NCBI GenBank assembly: GCA_907163375.1
Contig: CAJQUW010012442.1
Span: 62,001 to 126,000 of the forward strand
Direction: 5' to 3'
DNA length: 64,000 nucleotides
DNA from: Prostheceraeus crozeri
Taxonomy: Eukaryota; Platyhelminthes; Polycladida; Euryleptidae
Shown here: positions 44,179 to 53,560 of the stretch, piece after piece
Layout: each line of letters begins with the position of its first letter
How positions within the stretch are numbered: position 1 is the stretch's first letter
Translations under genes and position numbers: made by a program
The notes under the pieces: generated by a model
Database searches by the model: none
What the model was told of the DNA's origin: nothing
The model's input: the letters and a program-made list of their open reading frames with translations, nothing else

Positions 44179-44270
<92 letters not shown>
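44177..44270. repeat. (TA)n microsatellite, right half
   Basis: About 94 bp of TA, continuing the array interrupted by the LTR element. After it the sequence resumes as TTCCATG, matching TTCCACG at 58.99 kb. Confidence 0.95.
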
Positions 44271-44273
<3 letters not shown>

Positions 44274-44330
44274 CATGTTTTCCAAATGCTCAAGTACGGG
44301 TAGCAGCTGTCTGTTCTGAAATACATTGTT

Positions 44331-44720
44331 TCATGAATGTGGGAAGCAGCTGTTCCCTACAATTGGGCGATCATCAGAGTGCAAAGCTGTAGCAATAACA
44401 GGAATTGTAAGAGCACCAGAAGAAATGACAATAGTCAGAGCACCTAAAGAAACTGTTAAAAATACTCCAATACCTTGTGTTACATTATTTACTACAGTCC
44501 ATCTTTTTCTTAATTTATCATAATGTTCTAATCTTAATAATAGTTGCGACTGCTTATCTACGATATACCTGACTCTATGTTTGTGTTTTGCTATATCCAA
44601 TTCATGTGTTAATGAAGGATGAGACGAAGATTCCCATCTTCGACAGTATTTCATTATGGGCTTCTAATGATTTGATGAAATCTTTCCAATGAATTCCTGG
44701 TCGTACCTCTGTCCAGTTAT
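44331..44720 (-). pseudogene. Family-A coiled-coil membrane protein copy
   Basis: The frame 44331-44654 contains ELDIAKHKHRVRYIVDKQSQ, LLLRLEHYDKLRKRWTVVNN and NVTQGIGVFLTVSLGALTIV with [10 protein letters not shown], closely matching 16733-17062. Upstream DNA to 44720 also looks coding (RPGIHWKDFIKSLEAHNEIL) and is repeated at 59.7 kb. Broken element gene, about one or two interruptions. Confidence 0.6.
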
Positions 44721-45334
44721 ATACTACTAGCTGATAGAATGTTGAGTTAGGAGCTTTTGTTATATTTGTAAAATTTGTATTTAAAATGGACTTTTTTGTA
44801 TTTCTTCGTCAAAATTGTATGATGATGTCGATTCACTTTCTTGTCCAGTTAAAGATCTTTCAAAAGTTTCTATTATTCTCCATTCTTTGAATAAATAATC
44901 TTCCTCTTCTTTTGTCTTAATAGTCCTCCTCCTTTTAATCTTCGAAAACTTCCTTACATCGTCTCTTGTGTTCTACGTTTGTGATGATTTTCAAAATGTC
45001 CATCTTCAAATTGTTAAATTCAGAAATTCGAGACATAATACTAAACTTTGCAGATTAACCGTGACTGACACTGTCTCGTAAGACACTCACAGAAAGTGTC
45101 AATACGTCGCAGCTGCGGTGCTCATGCTACATGGAAATAATGGCAACAGCTGCTCCTTGTATTCAGACAATAGCGCCAATGGTAGAAGCACGGAATAGTG
45201 GCAGATGTCTAAGTAATGCTCCGATGCATAATGCGGGTAGCATCGGTCGCTTCGCTGAAAACTCCGCTGAGGAACAAAGTTCCGGGTCACAAAGATAGCC
45301 GTCTCGCACACTCAGAAATAGAATTTACTGTAAA

Positions 45335-45793
45335 ATGAGTAACATAAGTGACCTATGTTTTCAGGCTAATAACTTGACCGAGTTTTTGAAATTAAATGGA
45401 AAGCAAACAACTATGAATTTCGATCTGAAGAAATTTGCTAATCAATTAGGAATAAAAAATGTCCACGTCTTAATGAGAGTTGAATTACAATTGCTAAAAA
45501 ATAAGCCATCTGTAAATTTCGTATCAAATCTTCACACGTCAGATCAAAAAGGCATCCATTGGTCAGCTGGCGTTAGAAATTATCAACAGAATTTTTATTT
45601 TGATTCATATGGTCTTCCCCTTACTAATGAATTAAAAGAAATACTTGGAAATGGAATTTATAATACTTTTCAAGTACAGAAACCTGGAACAACTTATTGC
45701 GGACAGTTACGTCTTTACGTTTGATGCAAATTGCAAAAAGGAGTACCATTTCTTGATATTATGTTAGAGCTCAATGAATCAATGATAAAGTAG
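45335..45793 (+). pseudogene. Adenain-type protease, block C2 copy
   Basis: Same as the C1 copy with a few substitutions. KGIHWSAGVRN, FYFDSYG and TTYCGQLRLYV are readable. Broken near the carboxyl end (about one interruption). Confidence 0.75.
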
Positions 45794-46027
45794 AGTTGGC
45801 TAAATTTGGATAGTTCTTTAAAAGTTTGAACAATTTGATCAATAATGTCACATATGAGCGTGAAAACTTTATTTGATGAGTCTCATTCAACTCTTTCACG
45901 AATTTTACATAGTTCATATTGGACAATGACTTCAGCCGTTGAAGAACTTCACCTTGTGAAATATTACAGCGTAGAAGATTCCGATGAGAAAATTTTTCGA
46001 AGTCAATGAGTTTATTCAACGAAGAGA
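45771..46027 (-). pseudogene. Family-J helical protein, carboxyl fragment (C2)
   Basis: 82 codons matching 38946-39190 (NKLIDFEKFSHRNLLRC, FVKELNETHQIKFSRSYVTL). It ends at the block boundary. Confidence 0.5.
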
Positions 46028-46094
46028 TTTCTCTTTGCGTAAGTCCTTCTTCTCTTAAAACAACAATCTGTGCAATCCTCAGTTTCCTGATGTT

Positions 46095-46526
46095 CTATTT
46101 TCTGATGGCGTCACCTTCCCAACGCCAATGGAATGGTTGGGGGTCTCGCTCGTATTCTCCTGCATCACCTCCTCCCATATTCTCTGTTAGTAACGTCTCC
46201 ACAGTCGACTCGCCCGCTGTTGACATTGGCATTGTTGAGAGCGTGGTGGTGGATCCGTCGTCAAGGGCAGAGCTCGCTCCCACCAGGATCGCATGGTTCG
46301 CATCGATCCACGCCAGATCGTCAGCAACAATAGATGGTGTTGTTGGAGGGGTCGGGAACGGGATATTCAACGTAGGCCCGTCATACTCGTCGTCGTCGTC
46401 GTAATCTCCCTCGCTCATAGAGTCAATGATGATTTCAGGCGATTCAGCGGCGTGTAAGATCATTGTTGCAGGAGGCGTCATATCGTACTCTCTCTTCCAC
46501 ATTACCAACTCAATTAATTGATACAA
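46095..46526 (-). CDS. GC-rich gene 1 of cluster, acidic protein, unrecognised
   Basis: 143 residues from the first ATG. It has an acidic centre (SMSEGDYDDDDEYDGPTLNI), proline-rich PFPTPPTTPSIVADD and a Ser/Thr-rich region with STMPMSTAGESTVETLLTE. Acidic and Pro/Ser/Thr-rich composition is typical of transcriptional activation regions, but I recognise no domain. A TATA box (46544-46552) lies only about 20 bp above the first ATG, so translation more likely starts at a downstream Met (MTPPATM, about 46481). AP-1-type repeats lie 115-190 bp upstream of the TATA. Codon use and GC content differ strongly from the neighbours. Confidence 0.5.
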   Translation of the reverse strand: MYQLIELVMWKREYDMTPPATMILHAAESPEIIIDSMSEGDYDDDDEYDGPTLNIPFPTPPTTPSIVADDLAWIDANHAILVGASSALDDGSTTTLSTMPMSTAGESTVETLLTENMGGGDAGEYERDPQPFHWRWEGDAIRK

Positions 46527-46543
46527 CAGCTCTCATCAGCTCT

Positions 46544-46552
46544 CCTTATATA
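46544..46552 (-). promoter_or_regulatory. TATA box of GC-rich gene 1
   Basis: TATATAAGG on the minus strand, in a promoter-like position ahead of the acidic protein gene. Confidence 0.5.
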
Positions 46553-46660
46553 CATTTAATGGGTCCATAGACCCGGGTGGAATGTATGCCCGGGCAAATA
46601 CATGACCCGGCGCGAGTGTCTCCCCGGAGCAAATACATACTCTGGAGCGACGCTGGCCCG

Positions 46661-46737
46661 AAAATGAGTCATCGGTCCGAAAAATGAGTCATCGGGTCGA
46701 AAAATGAGTCATCGGGCCGGGTCGAAAAAATGAGTCA
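46661..46737. promoter_or_regulatory. Four AP-1-type TGAGTCA sites in a 20-bp repeat
   Basis: TGAGTCA occurs at 46665, 46685, 46705 and 46731. The first three are exactly 20 bp apart in the unit AAAATGAGTCATCGGGTCG. TGAGTCA is the consensus AP-1 (Jun/Fos) or bZIP site. The array lies upstream of GC-rich gene 1 and touches the 3' end of GC-rich gene 2. Just left of it are CCCGGG palindromes and repeated AAATACAT. Confidence 0.7.
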
Positions 46738-47211
46738 TCGGGTCGTATGAATCACTTCATCCCACCACCACATGCCATTTCGTAGACATATCTCGTTCCA
46801 TACTTTTCGTACATGATCCATCTCAAAACGGCGCGTGCGCATCGGAGGGCGATCTGTTATTGGGGGATCGTGCAGGTAGCCCACTTGATACACCACGTTA
46901 TACGGTGGGAAACTCTCTCGACGAATAAATGTATAGTCTTCTGAATACTCCACTATTATATCACCTTCAAACATGCTTATCCCATCACGTTCTTGATACA
47001 CCATCTCATGTACACCACTTCCCTTTCTATCAAAGAAGAATATATCAATACACGGTCTCAATAGCTCCTCTTCAATCCTCACTTCCACTCGCTGAATAAT
47101 GACACATTCCTTTTTATCCCATAGACACCAATCCCCTTCCCACATGGGAATATCGCGATAATAACTCTCTATTACACGTCCTTCTACACATCGCTCTGGA
47201 AACCTAATCAT
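46735..47211 (-). CDS. GC-rich gene 2 of cluster, GD-repeat protein, unrecognised
   Basis: 158 residues, no signal peptide. It carries two copies of a roughly 25-residue motif, RDIPMWEGDWCLWDKKECVI with IQRVEV (about 19-44), and GISMFEGDIIVEYSEDYTFI with RRESF (about 76-100), followed by MRTRRFEMDHVRKVWNEI. The same order and motifs occur in the larger neighbour at 47370-48356, so the two are tandem paralogues. A TATAAAAG box lies 24-31 bp above the ATG, so the transcript leader would be very short or the true start is downstream. I recognise no known family. Confidence 0.6.
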   Translation of the reverse strand: MIRFPERCVEGRVIESYYRDIPMWEGDWCLWDKKECVIIQRVEVRIEEELLRPCIDIFFFDRKGSGVHEMVYQERDGISMFEGDIIVEYSEDYTFIRRESFPPYNVVYQVGYLHDPPITDRPPMRTRRFEMDHVRKVWNEICLRNGMWWWDEVIHTTR

Positions 47212-47234
47212 TCTTTATTCTCCTAACCCCAATC

Positions 47235-47242
47235 CTTTTATA
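47235..47242 (-). promoter_or_regulatory. TATA box of GC-rich gene 2
   Basis: TATAAAAG on the minus strand, a consensus TATA element 24-31 bp before the first ATG. Confidence 0.55.
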
Positions 47243-47369
47243 CTCCTCTCCTATGCTTTCCCCAATAGACTAAAAACATACAACGCCGTTTGATGTACTT
47301 TTGTTGATACGTCACAACAATAGTTCAAGTTCAAGTTCAAGTTCTTTACAGTGTTCTTTACACTGTTCT

Positions 47370-48356
47370 TTACACGGCTGTCTCTTTGGATGATCCCTGC
47401 ACATATGACATTGCTTCCAGTTCGCTCTTTGTCCATTCCCGTTTCCTGTGCGCGCGGATGACGTCCCTGATGACTCCTTCACGTTCTTTGATTTCTTTCT
47501 CCATGCCTGTACACGTCATCTTGGTCAGACGTTCCTCCTGTTTCTCCCATTCTTGTTGTTGTTCCATACTCCCACGCATGAAGGCTATGACGGGCATATC
47601 GGCGAGGAGCCCCCATTCGCGTCGCAGCTTGACTTGTCGCGCCTCCTTCAGTCTATTCAGCAACATGCTTTCCCATACCAAGATATCATTTCGCTCGTCT
47701 TCCCGGGGAATCTCCACGTCCTCCCATGCGCTTGTTATGATGATCTCCACCCATTCACGTCGACGCACGTCTCGACGGAACCGGCGCGTTTGATACGGTA
47801 GCACCGCCTTCGCGCTCGACTCCTCAAATTCAACAATGGTTGGTGTTTTCCCCTCCATAGCCGCTCGTCGGATCACCGTCTTGGTCTCATTGTGCCAGAG
47901 GAGTACGTCCCCGGGATACATATAAAATCCTCTTGGATCACAATAGACTGCTGCGTCATCACTCTTGTGGATAGTAGTATCATCGCCATAGTAGTATGTC
48001 TCTATGGACCACGAGTCCATGTACATTTGCGCCCGTTTGATTATCGTATAATTGTCGTAATCCGACACAATTTCGTCTCCATAGAATATTGGGATATCCC
48101 GGAAGATGCATTGCTGCTCACGCAGAGACATCCATTGATCGGGGTAGATGATCCATCGGAGAATATTCTGGTAATCCTGAATATAGGATCCATCCCGGCA
48201 TTGTACATTGACCGATTGGACGATACATAGCTGATCGGGGGCTTCATCCATGTGACAACTGGATCCGAGGCATTGGGTGCGTTCGCGGACACAGCCCTCG
48301 TACTCGCAGACATGGGGAATGTCAGTATAGTGGGCAGGATAGTTCGATGAGGCCAT
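47370..48356 (-). CDS. GC-rich gene 3 of cluster, large GD-repeat protein, unrecognised
   Basis: 328 residues. The amino end is Cys-rich (HVCEYEGCVRERTQCLGSSC). Two GD motifs follow: RDIPIFYGDEIVSDYDNYTI with IKRAQM (about 88-114) and GFYMYPGDVLLWHNETKTVI with RRAAM (about 147-171). Then come LPYQTRRFRRDVRRREWVEI and a long charged, helical carboxyl region (LKEARQVKLRREWG, EWEKQEERLTKMTCTGMEKE). The central part parallels the 158-residue neighbour. The acidic and tryptophan pattern suggests a beta-rich repeat. The promoter has a TATA box (48436) and two TGACTCA sites (48475, 48515). No family recognised; a DNA-virus origin is plausible but unproven. Confidence 0.65.
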   Translation of the reverse strand: MASSNYPAHYTDIPHVCEYEGCVRERTQCLGSSCHMDEAPDQLCIVQSVNVQCRDGSYIQDYQNILRWIIYPDQWMSLREQQCIFRDIPIFYGDEIVSDYDNYTIIKRAQMYMDSWSIETYYYGDDTTIHKSDDAAVYCDPRGFYMYPGDVLLWHNETKTVIRRAAMEGKTPTIVEFEESSAKAVLPYQTRRFRRDVRRREWVEIIITSAWEDVEIPREDERNDILVWESMLLNRLKEARQVKLRREWGLLADMPVIAFMRGSMEQQQEWEKQEERLTKMTCTGMEKEIKEREGVIRDVIRAHRKREWTKSELEAMSYVQGSSKETAV

Positions 48357-48435
48357 TCCTAAAAATAGACAACTTGCTTAGACGACTTGCTGCTACTACT
48401 GTTGGAGACGATATGATGCGTCTGATGCCTACCGC

Positions 48436-48443
48436 TATATATA
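48436..48443 (-). promoter_or_regulatory. TATA box of GC-rich gene 3
   Basis: TATATATA about 80 bp ahead of the ATG, leaving a plausible 50-base leader. Confidence 0.5.
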
Positions 48444-48474
48444 CTAGAGACATCGGGGCGGGGCGCCGCCCCGG

Positions 48475-48521
48475 TGACTCACCCTCGACCCGGCCCGGCG
48501 CCCCGGGGAGGGGGTGACTCA
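48475..48521. promoter_or_regulatory. Two AP-1-type TGACTCA sites, 40 bp apart
   Basis: TGACTCA at 48475-48481 and 48515-48521, in very GC-rich DNA just upstream of the TATA box at 48436. The 40-bp spacing is twice the 20-bp period of the array at 46661, and the sites are the same bZIP sequence read on the other strand. Confidence 0.6.
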
Positions 48522-48761
48522 TCACAAGGACCTGAACGCCCACGCACTCTATCCTGTGTATTTCCTATGTGAAAAGCACAGGATACACACAATGGCCCCG
48601 TACTCTGCTTTATACGTATTCGCAGACTACTGTGGTTGCGGGAACCGGACTCTTGCCAATACAATTTGTATTCGCAAGAGAGCCAGAGTCTCGATTCGTA
48701 TGCGATAGAGTGAGAGTGTGTCGACTCGTATGCGAGAGAGAGAATGTGTTGATTCGTTGGT

Positions 48762-49172
48762 TTACGCTTCCCTTATATTTGATTTCTTAACTTCGAACTC
48801 AGGCCGTGGGGTTGTCCCATGGCGCGGGTGCTCGCCGCCGCCGGGCCCATGAATCTGTGGAATGTCCCTGAGCACTGTGTACGGCTCCCGCTCCAGATTG
48901 AAGATCACTACACCCAATGGACCGTTGTAGTCACGGTCAACAATGCCCGCACCGACCGTTAGTTGGAAATTGAGGGCGAGTCCTGAGTGGGGCGTAATTC
49001 GTCCACAGTACACCGAGGCAACTCTCCCGGGTGCAATTGTCTGTTCCTGAACCGAATGCATGTCCAGGCCGCCGGCTTCCTGACTCCCCTCCTCCCCAGT
49101 TTGCATCTGCGAGTGTGACGTTAGCAGTCTCACCAACAGACGAGGCGGTGCCCTCCTCCCGCTCCGAAGCAT
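48762..49172 (-). CDS. dUTPase-like protein, block B copy
   Basis: 136 residues, the same as 32962-33372 except for N in place of T after RDY in motif 3 (GAGIVDRDYNGPLGVVIFN). Motifs 1 to 3 of trimeric dUTPases are readable. It lies just upstream, on the same strand, of the GC-rich cluster and shares its high GC content. That hints that the dUTPase and cluster may once have belonged to one viral genome; block A's copy lacks the cluster. Confidence 0.7.
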   Translation of the reverse strand: MLRSGRRAPPRLLVRLLTSHSQMQTGEEGSQEAGGLDMHSVQEQTIAPGRVASVYCGRITPHSGLALNFQLTVGAGIVDRDYNGPLGVVIFNLEREPYTVLRDIPQIHGPGGGEHPRHGTTPRPEFEVKKSNIREA

Positions 49173-49349
49173 GTATTCAGCCGAAAGCTCTAGCGCCCTA
49201 GGTTTTGAAGTGCCATTTACAGTGGCTGAGTTGAATACGAAACACCAGCCTACCGTCTGTCGTTTATTTTTATTGATATTTTTATATCAATAGATCATTA
49301 GCACTGTCTACTGCCAGTAGACCAGAGAACAAAAAAAAATATTTCTATT

Positions 49350-50000
49350 TCACAATATATAAAAGTAGTGGCTACTTACAAAAAAGTTCTTCATAATGTT
49401 TACGTACTTATCTAAAAAGTGAAAGAACACAGTTATTTTGCCTCTTGTGAACCAAAGGACACTGAAGTCGTCGGTTGGTTTAATTTTTCTATATAAATTT
49501 TCAGTTCTTTGAAATGTTTTCTCACAACACTGATGGGCATTGATGAATTGAGTAACAGGTCGTGCATTCCAATGAGATCGAAAGCTTTGATTAAAAAACA
49601 CAATAACTCACGTTGTATGGATTATAAGAATAATCTCAGTTTTTCAACAAACATTTTCTTACTATTTTCACACATTTATTCCAAAATTCTTTTGAAGCCA
49701 AAACCATTATAAGCCGCACTTTTCTGTAACGATGAATTAGCAACTTTATCCTCTTCAATTAGTTTGATGATAATATCTGCGCTGTTTTCGATTGAATTGA
49801 AACTCCGGTCTAAGGATAAATTTTGCAGATTGATTAAAGATAAGATATTCACTTGAAATTTACCTGTTCTCCAGAGTCCGCCTTTTTGTTTTTCTTTCTC
49901 GGTTGAATCTCCACCTTCCATTCTTCAAAATGTTTTTCCGCAGTGTCTTTTATGTTCTTCTTTAATCTAGTTTCACCATTTTTAGCGTTTCGGGAAACGA
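49350..50000 (-). pseudogene. Family-J helical protein, block B copy 1
   Basis: Counterpart of 33547-34200, with KHFEEWKVEIQPRKKNKKAD, FNSIENSADIIIKLIEEDKV and the carboxyl ISFVRKH-type segment. Broken, about three interruptions. Confidence 0.5.
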
Positions 50001-50254
50001 TCATTTTTAAAAATTTAAGTACCCTAAAATTGAAGAAAATTTCATGAAAATGTGTGAAAATATTTATTAACGATTGAGAACGACGTAGTGAAACACAAAC
50101 TGAGAACGGCGTTCTCAACTTTTCATTCTCCAACAGAAAAAGGTGAAGTCATAAATTACTTACAATTCACCGTAAAAGTGAAGTTTAGTAACAAAACACA
50201 ATTTACAAATTTACAAATTACAAATTTTTTGTAACATTTAAAGCTTACAACAAT

Positions 50255-50994
50255 TCACAAATTTAGTTCGTCTATTTCTTGAGTTAAACCAGTTCTTTTC
50301 CCCCAAATTTCATCAGACGATTCCAACAGTCTTCTTTCCTTTTCTTTTGTGAGAAAGTCCTTAATTTGGTGTAGGTTTTTTTTGACAAAATGAATACTCA
50401 ATGTTGAAGTATTGATTGTCGGGAATTCTAGAGATAGTCTGTTCAACTTGTTCAAGAAACTAATATATGTTCTGGAAAAATTGATTTGATGTTCATCGTT
50501 CAAACATTCATTGAACTTTACAAATGAACAATGGATTAATGTTTTCATCTTATTCAATACCTTTCCTTGATTAATATATGTAATTAGCAATCTTTGATTA
50601 CCTCTCTTTTCTGACAAAATTAGTTTTTTCAACGAGTCCACACACGTGGGAATAGTAAAATACACCTGTTTTTGAGAGAAAGACAATCTTTATGACCTGG
50701 AGCTTTATTCTCCAGCGAAGCGACCGAAGCATAAGGATAAATTTTGCAGATTAATTGAAGATATTCTTCAATTTTGGTTTTGAAATTTACCTGTTCTCCA
50801 GGGTCGGCCTTTTTGTTTTTCTTTCTTGGTTGAATCTCCACCTTCCATTCTTCAAAATATTTTTCCGCAGTGTCTTGATGTTCTATTTTAATCAAGTATA
50901 ATAAAAGCGGCATGTAAAAAAACTGTCTTAACACTTCATTTTCGTCAGATAACATCAAATCATTAAATTTGTATGTATCGTGTGGCGCAATCAA
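50255..50994 (-). pseudogene. Family-J helical protein, block B copy 2
   Basis: Counterpart of 34451-35190 with a handful of substitutions. YFEEWKVEIQPRKKNKKADP, LKKLILSEKRGNQRLLITYI and FNECLNDEHQINFSRTYISF are visible. Broken, about one interruption. Confidence 0.55.
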
Positions 50995-51080
50995 TGTCTT
51001 TTCTTTCTTGATTAGGTGGCCGTTAAGGCCGTGGTCTCATAAAGACCGTTTGGGGCATTCTCTGGTCTCATCAAGGCTTT

Positions 51081-51260
51081 TCACTCCTGAAAGTCAGCCT
51101 CGTTTAAGAAAGGTTCACTCTCAACCGTTTGTAGAGTGAGGTGCTTGCAGCCTTCAATCATTTGTCTCTCTTCCTCTTTTTGTAGAAACTTTCTCTCAAC
51201 TTCCTTCTTCGTAGGAGTTGAGCTAGCAAGAGGTGTGAATGTTTCCTCTGTATCGGACAT
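51081..51260 (-). CDS. 59-residue charged protein, unrecognised (block B)
   Basis: MSDTEETFTPLASSTPTKKE, then VERKFLQKEEERQMIEGCKH and LTLQTVESEPFLNEADFQE. The start is chosen at 51260 because the leader GCATTTCACTATCATAGTC ends exactly there and is shared with another gene at 61229. A TATA box (TATATAAAG, 51291-51299) sits 30-40 bp upstream. No family recognised. It is open here and broken in block A. Confidence 0.5.
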   Translation of the reverse strand: MSDTEETFTPLASSTPTKKEVERKFLQKEEERQMIEGCKHLTLQTVESEPFLNEADFQE

Positions 51261-51388
51261 GACTATGATAGTGAAATGCAAGACACTCTTCTTTATATAT
51301 GAGAATGATGCATTGTGATTGATAAATGGCAAAACGAAGACATGTAGTATGTGGGTTTATTTACAATTGAAGCACATACTAGTATACT

Positions 51389-51629
51389 TTATAGCGCGGA
51401 AAAGTCAAGTGGAAGAACCTTTAAGTCATTGTAGACTTTGTAGCACCTTGATCGTTTTTGGGCATCGGGCACTCTTCTCACGCGCGTTGTTTTTGGTGTA
51501 AAATCACCATTACTCCACACAACTTGCACAATCTTGCCTTTATCACAAGTCTCCTTCAGATCGCACTCTTCATCCCACTCGTCAACCACTTCAAATATTT
51601 TGTTGAAGATCTCTAAGGCGGGAGATGTA
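51389..51629 (-). pseudogene. Block B copy of the 83-residue gene, split by mariner
   Basis: Sequence EWDEECDLKETCDKGKIVQV onward matches 37005-37256. The first codons lie beyond the mariner, which entered at the TA of codons 4-5. Confidence 0.6.
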
Positions 51630-51828
51630 CAGTTCGTTCATAAAGTCACTGTGAACCTAATAATTCAATCCCTGCTTAGTATTTCGTTGCTTAGAAATAG
51701 ATTGCCAGGGCATTATGAATACTAAAGTTGCTTTGTAAAAACATCAATTACTACGTGATAACAAAATATATATTTGTATCTTACAAAAACTGTTGAAAAT
51801 GTCCACCTTGCTCACGAAAACGGTTACT

Positions 51829-52272
51829 AGTCACTTCGACCCCCTGACATTTCGACCCCATAAATTAATTATTACCCATAAATTGATTATCACTGAGTGA
51901 ATCCACTTCAGGTAGGCAGAATAGACCCCTGCGAGCTAACTAATGAATGCAAATTAATTTATGCAATTTTAACTGCAATTTTATGCAATTTTAACTAATG
52001 AATGCAAATTACAGTCGAAATATCCATTAGGAAAAATAACCCTCAACACGCAGAATTTAAAATCTTTGATAGATGTTAAAATCGATGAAACAGACAGATG
52101 GATCTTGTAACAGCCAACTAATAGGCAGGAAATTGAACAAAGCACATCAATTTATCTATATCTGTAGCCAATTACGCACTATGCAGAAGCGTGGATCTGA
52201 TAATCCCATTATATGGGTTCAATTAAGAAGACTTAATTTATGGGGTCGAAATGTCAGGGGGTCGAAGTGACT
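51829..52272. mobile_element. MITE nested in the mariner
   Basis: Perfect 40-bp terminal inverted repeats (51829-51868 and 52233-52272) begin AGTCACTTCGACCCCCTGAC. No coding capacity. On the mariner's strand, transposase sequence ends at LCIRGV before the MITE and the expected terminal GGHFQQFL lies after it near 51790-51810. I could not define a clear target duplication. Confidence 0.9.
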
Positions 52273-53447
52273 TGACACCACGAATACAGAGGTCTATTCG
52301 ACGTCTCATATTCTCAAACACTCGGTGAATTTCTTCGAGACTGATAGCGGCAATTTGTTGTCGGATGATATCTCTTAACTCGTGTAGATCTTGTGGCTTG
52401 CTTCGGTAGACCTTCTGCTTTACCGCTCCCCACAAGTAAAAGTCCAAGACACTCAAGTCCGGGGATCTTGGAGGCCAAATTCCTTCGGAGATTATTCTGG
52501 TTTGGAATATTTCACCCAAGCATCGAAGTGAGGAATTGGCGGTATGCGCAGTTGCCCCATCTTGTTGGAAGTAAGCAGTTGTTTTTTCATCGTCAGTTAA
52601 TTCGTTGACGAACGAAGCAATGATTTCATTACAATATCTTTCTGCTGTAACAGTCTCGGTAAAAAATATTGGTCCAACTATTCGCCTTCTTGACATTGCG
52701 CACCATACCCCAACTTTGAGAGAATGTAATGGCTTCTCAACAAATTCTTGCGGGTTTTCGCTAGACCATATTCAGGAGTTCTGGCTACTGACATACCCTG
52801 AAACCAAGCTTCATCAGAAAAGAAAGTTTTATCGAGTACATCATTTCCATTCAGATTTTCTTTGAAAAAGAAGCAGTACTGAAGACGCCTATCATGATCG
52901 GCATCCTTCAATTCATGCTGGCGGTATGGATATAGGCCTATGTTCTTTCTCACAGCAGATGAGCCGCCCCGAGAGATAGACCCACTTCTTGAGATAAGCG
53001 ACGCATCGACTTGCTTGGGCTATGAGTCATAGCTTCGGAAATGACATTGACCTTCTGCTGAGTTATGACTGTTGGTCGACCTGAACGTGTTGCATCATGC
53101 ACGGAGCCAGTTTCTCTGAACTTATTGATCAGATTCCTAACATTGTTTCGATGAGGCAAATCAGTTGTAGGAAATCTCTCTAAAAACTCATTCTTCATAT
53201 CATCAGTGTATTCACCATTGGCTCGGAAAACATGTTCGACCAAGAAGATTCTTGTATTGACAACACCATACTTAGCTTGGAAGTGCAATGTCAAGCTCTC
53301 GGGTGCTTCGAAGTGACTGATATTCAACTCGCTGGTCACTATGTTGAATGTCATAAACCAGTCAACTGCGCCTCTTGAAACATGTAAATGGCTCTGTGCA
53401 GATGCCAGATATCTATGATTAATTATTACGAGCGTTTGCTTTGACAA
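52238..53447 (-). pseudogene. Mariner transposase, interrupted
   Basis: Three minus-strand frames, 52950-53447, 52678-52953 and 52238-52696, carry successive parts. The DNA-binding region is LPHRNNVRNLINKFRETGSV and TRSGRPTVI. The first catalytic D is in TFFSDEAWFQ. The second D is in YFQQDGATAHTA and the last D in PPRSPDLSVLDFYLWG; I count 38 residues between them. Two frame changes separate the parts, and the MITE displaces the carboxyl end. Inactive. Confidence 0.9.
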
Positions 53448-53560
53448 AATGTTGTTCAGAACAGGTGCACAGTGACTTTATGAACGCACTGTACCTTCCA
53501 TCATGAGATAGATGAGAATAGAAGTGTTTCAATTTTCTGACTTTTATATGTTTTTCAACA

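Larger units (their letters stand above)
44833..46027. repeat. Duplicated block C2
   Basis: Copy of 38003-39201 with about 98-99% identity by eye. It contains a relic of the 58-residue gene (-), the shared intergenic region, a protease copy (+) and a family-J end (-). It stops exactly where the GC-rich gene cluster begins. Confidence 0.9.
51630..53491 (-). mobile_element. Mariner-type transposon, broken, with nested MITE
   Basis: 1862 bp between TA duplications (51628-51629, 53492-53493). Terminal repeats of about 27 bp both contain GTTCATAAAGTCACTGTG with two differences. Block A has the empty site (GGAGATGTACCTTCC), which confirms the ends. The transposase is interrupted, and a 444-bp MITE (51829-52272) lies inside its last codons. 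Confidence 0.93.

Noticed and set aside
47386-48230. Plus-strand frames of 110-135 codons opposite the GC-rich genes.
   Set aside because: They are antisense to the 328-residue gene, which has a TATA box, a paralogue next door and coherent motifs; the plus frames have none of these.
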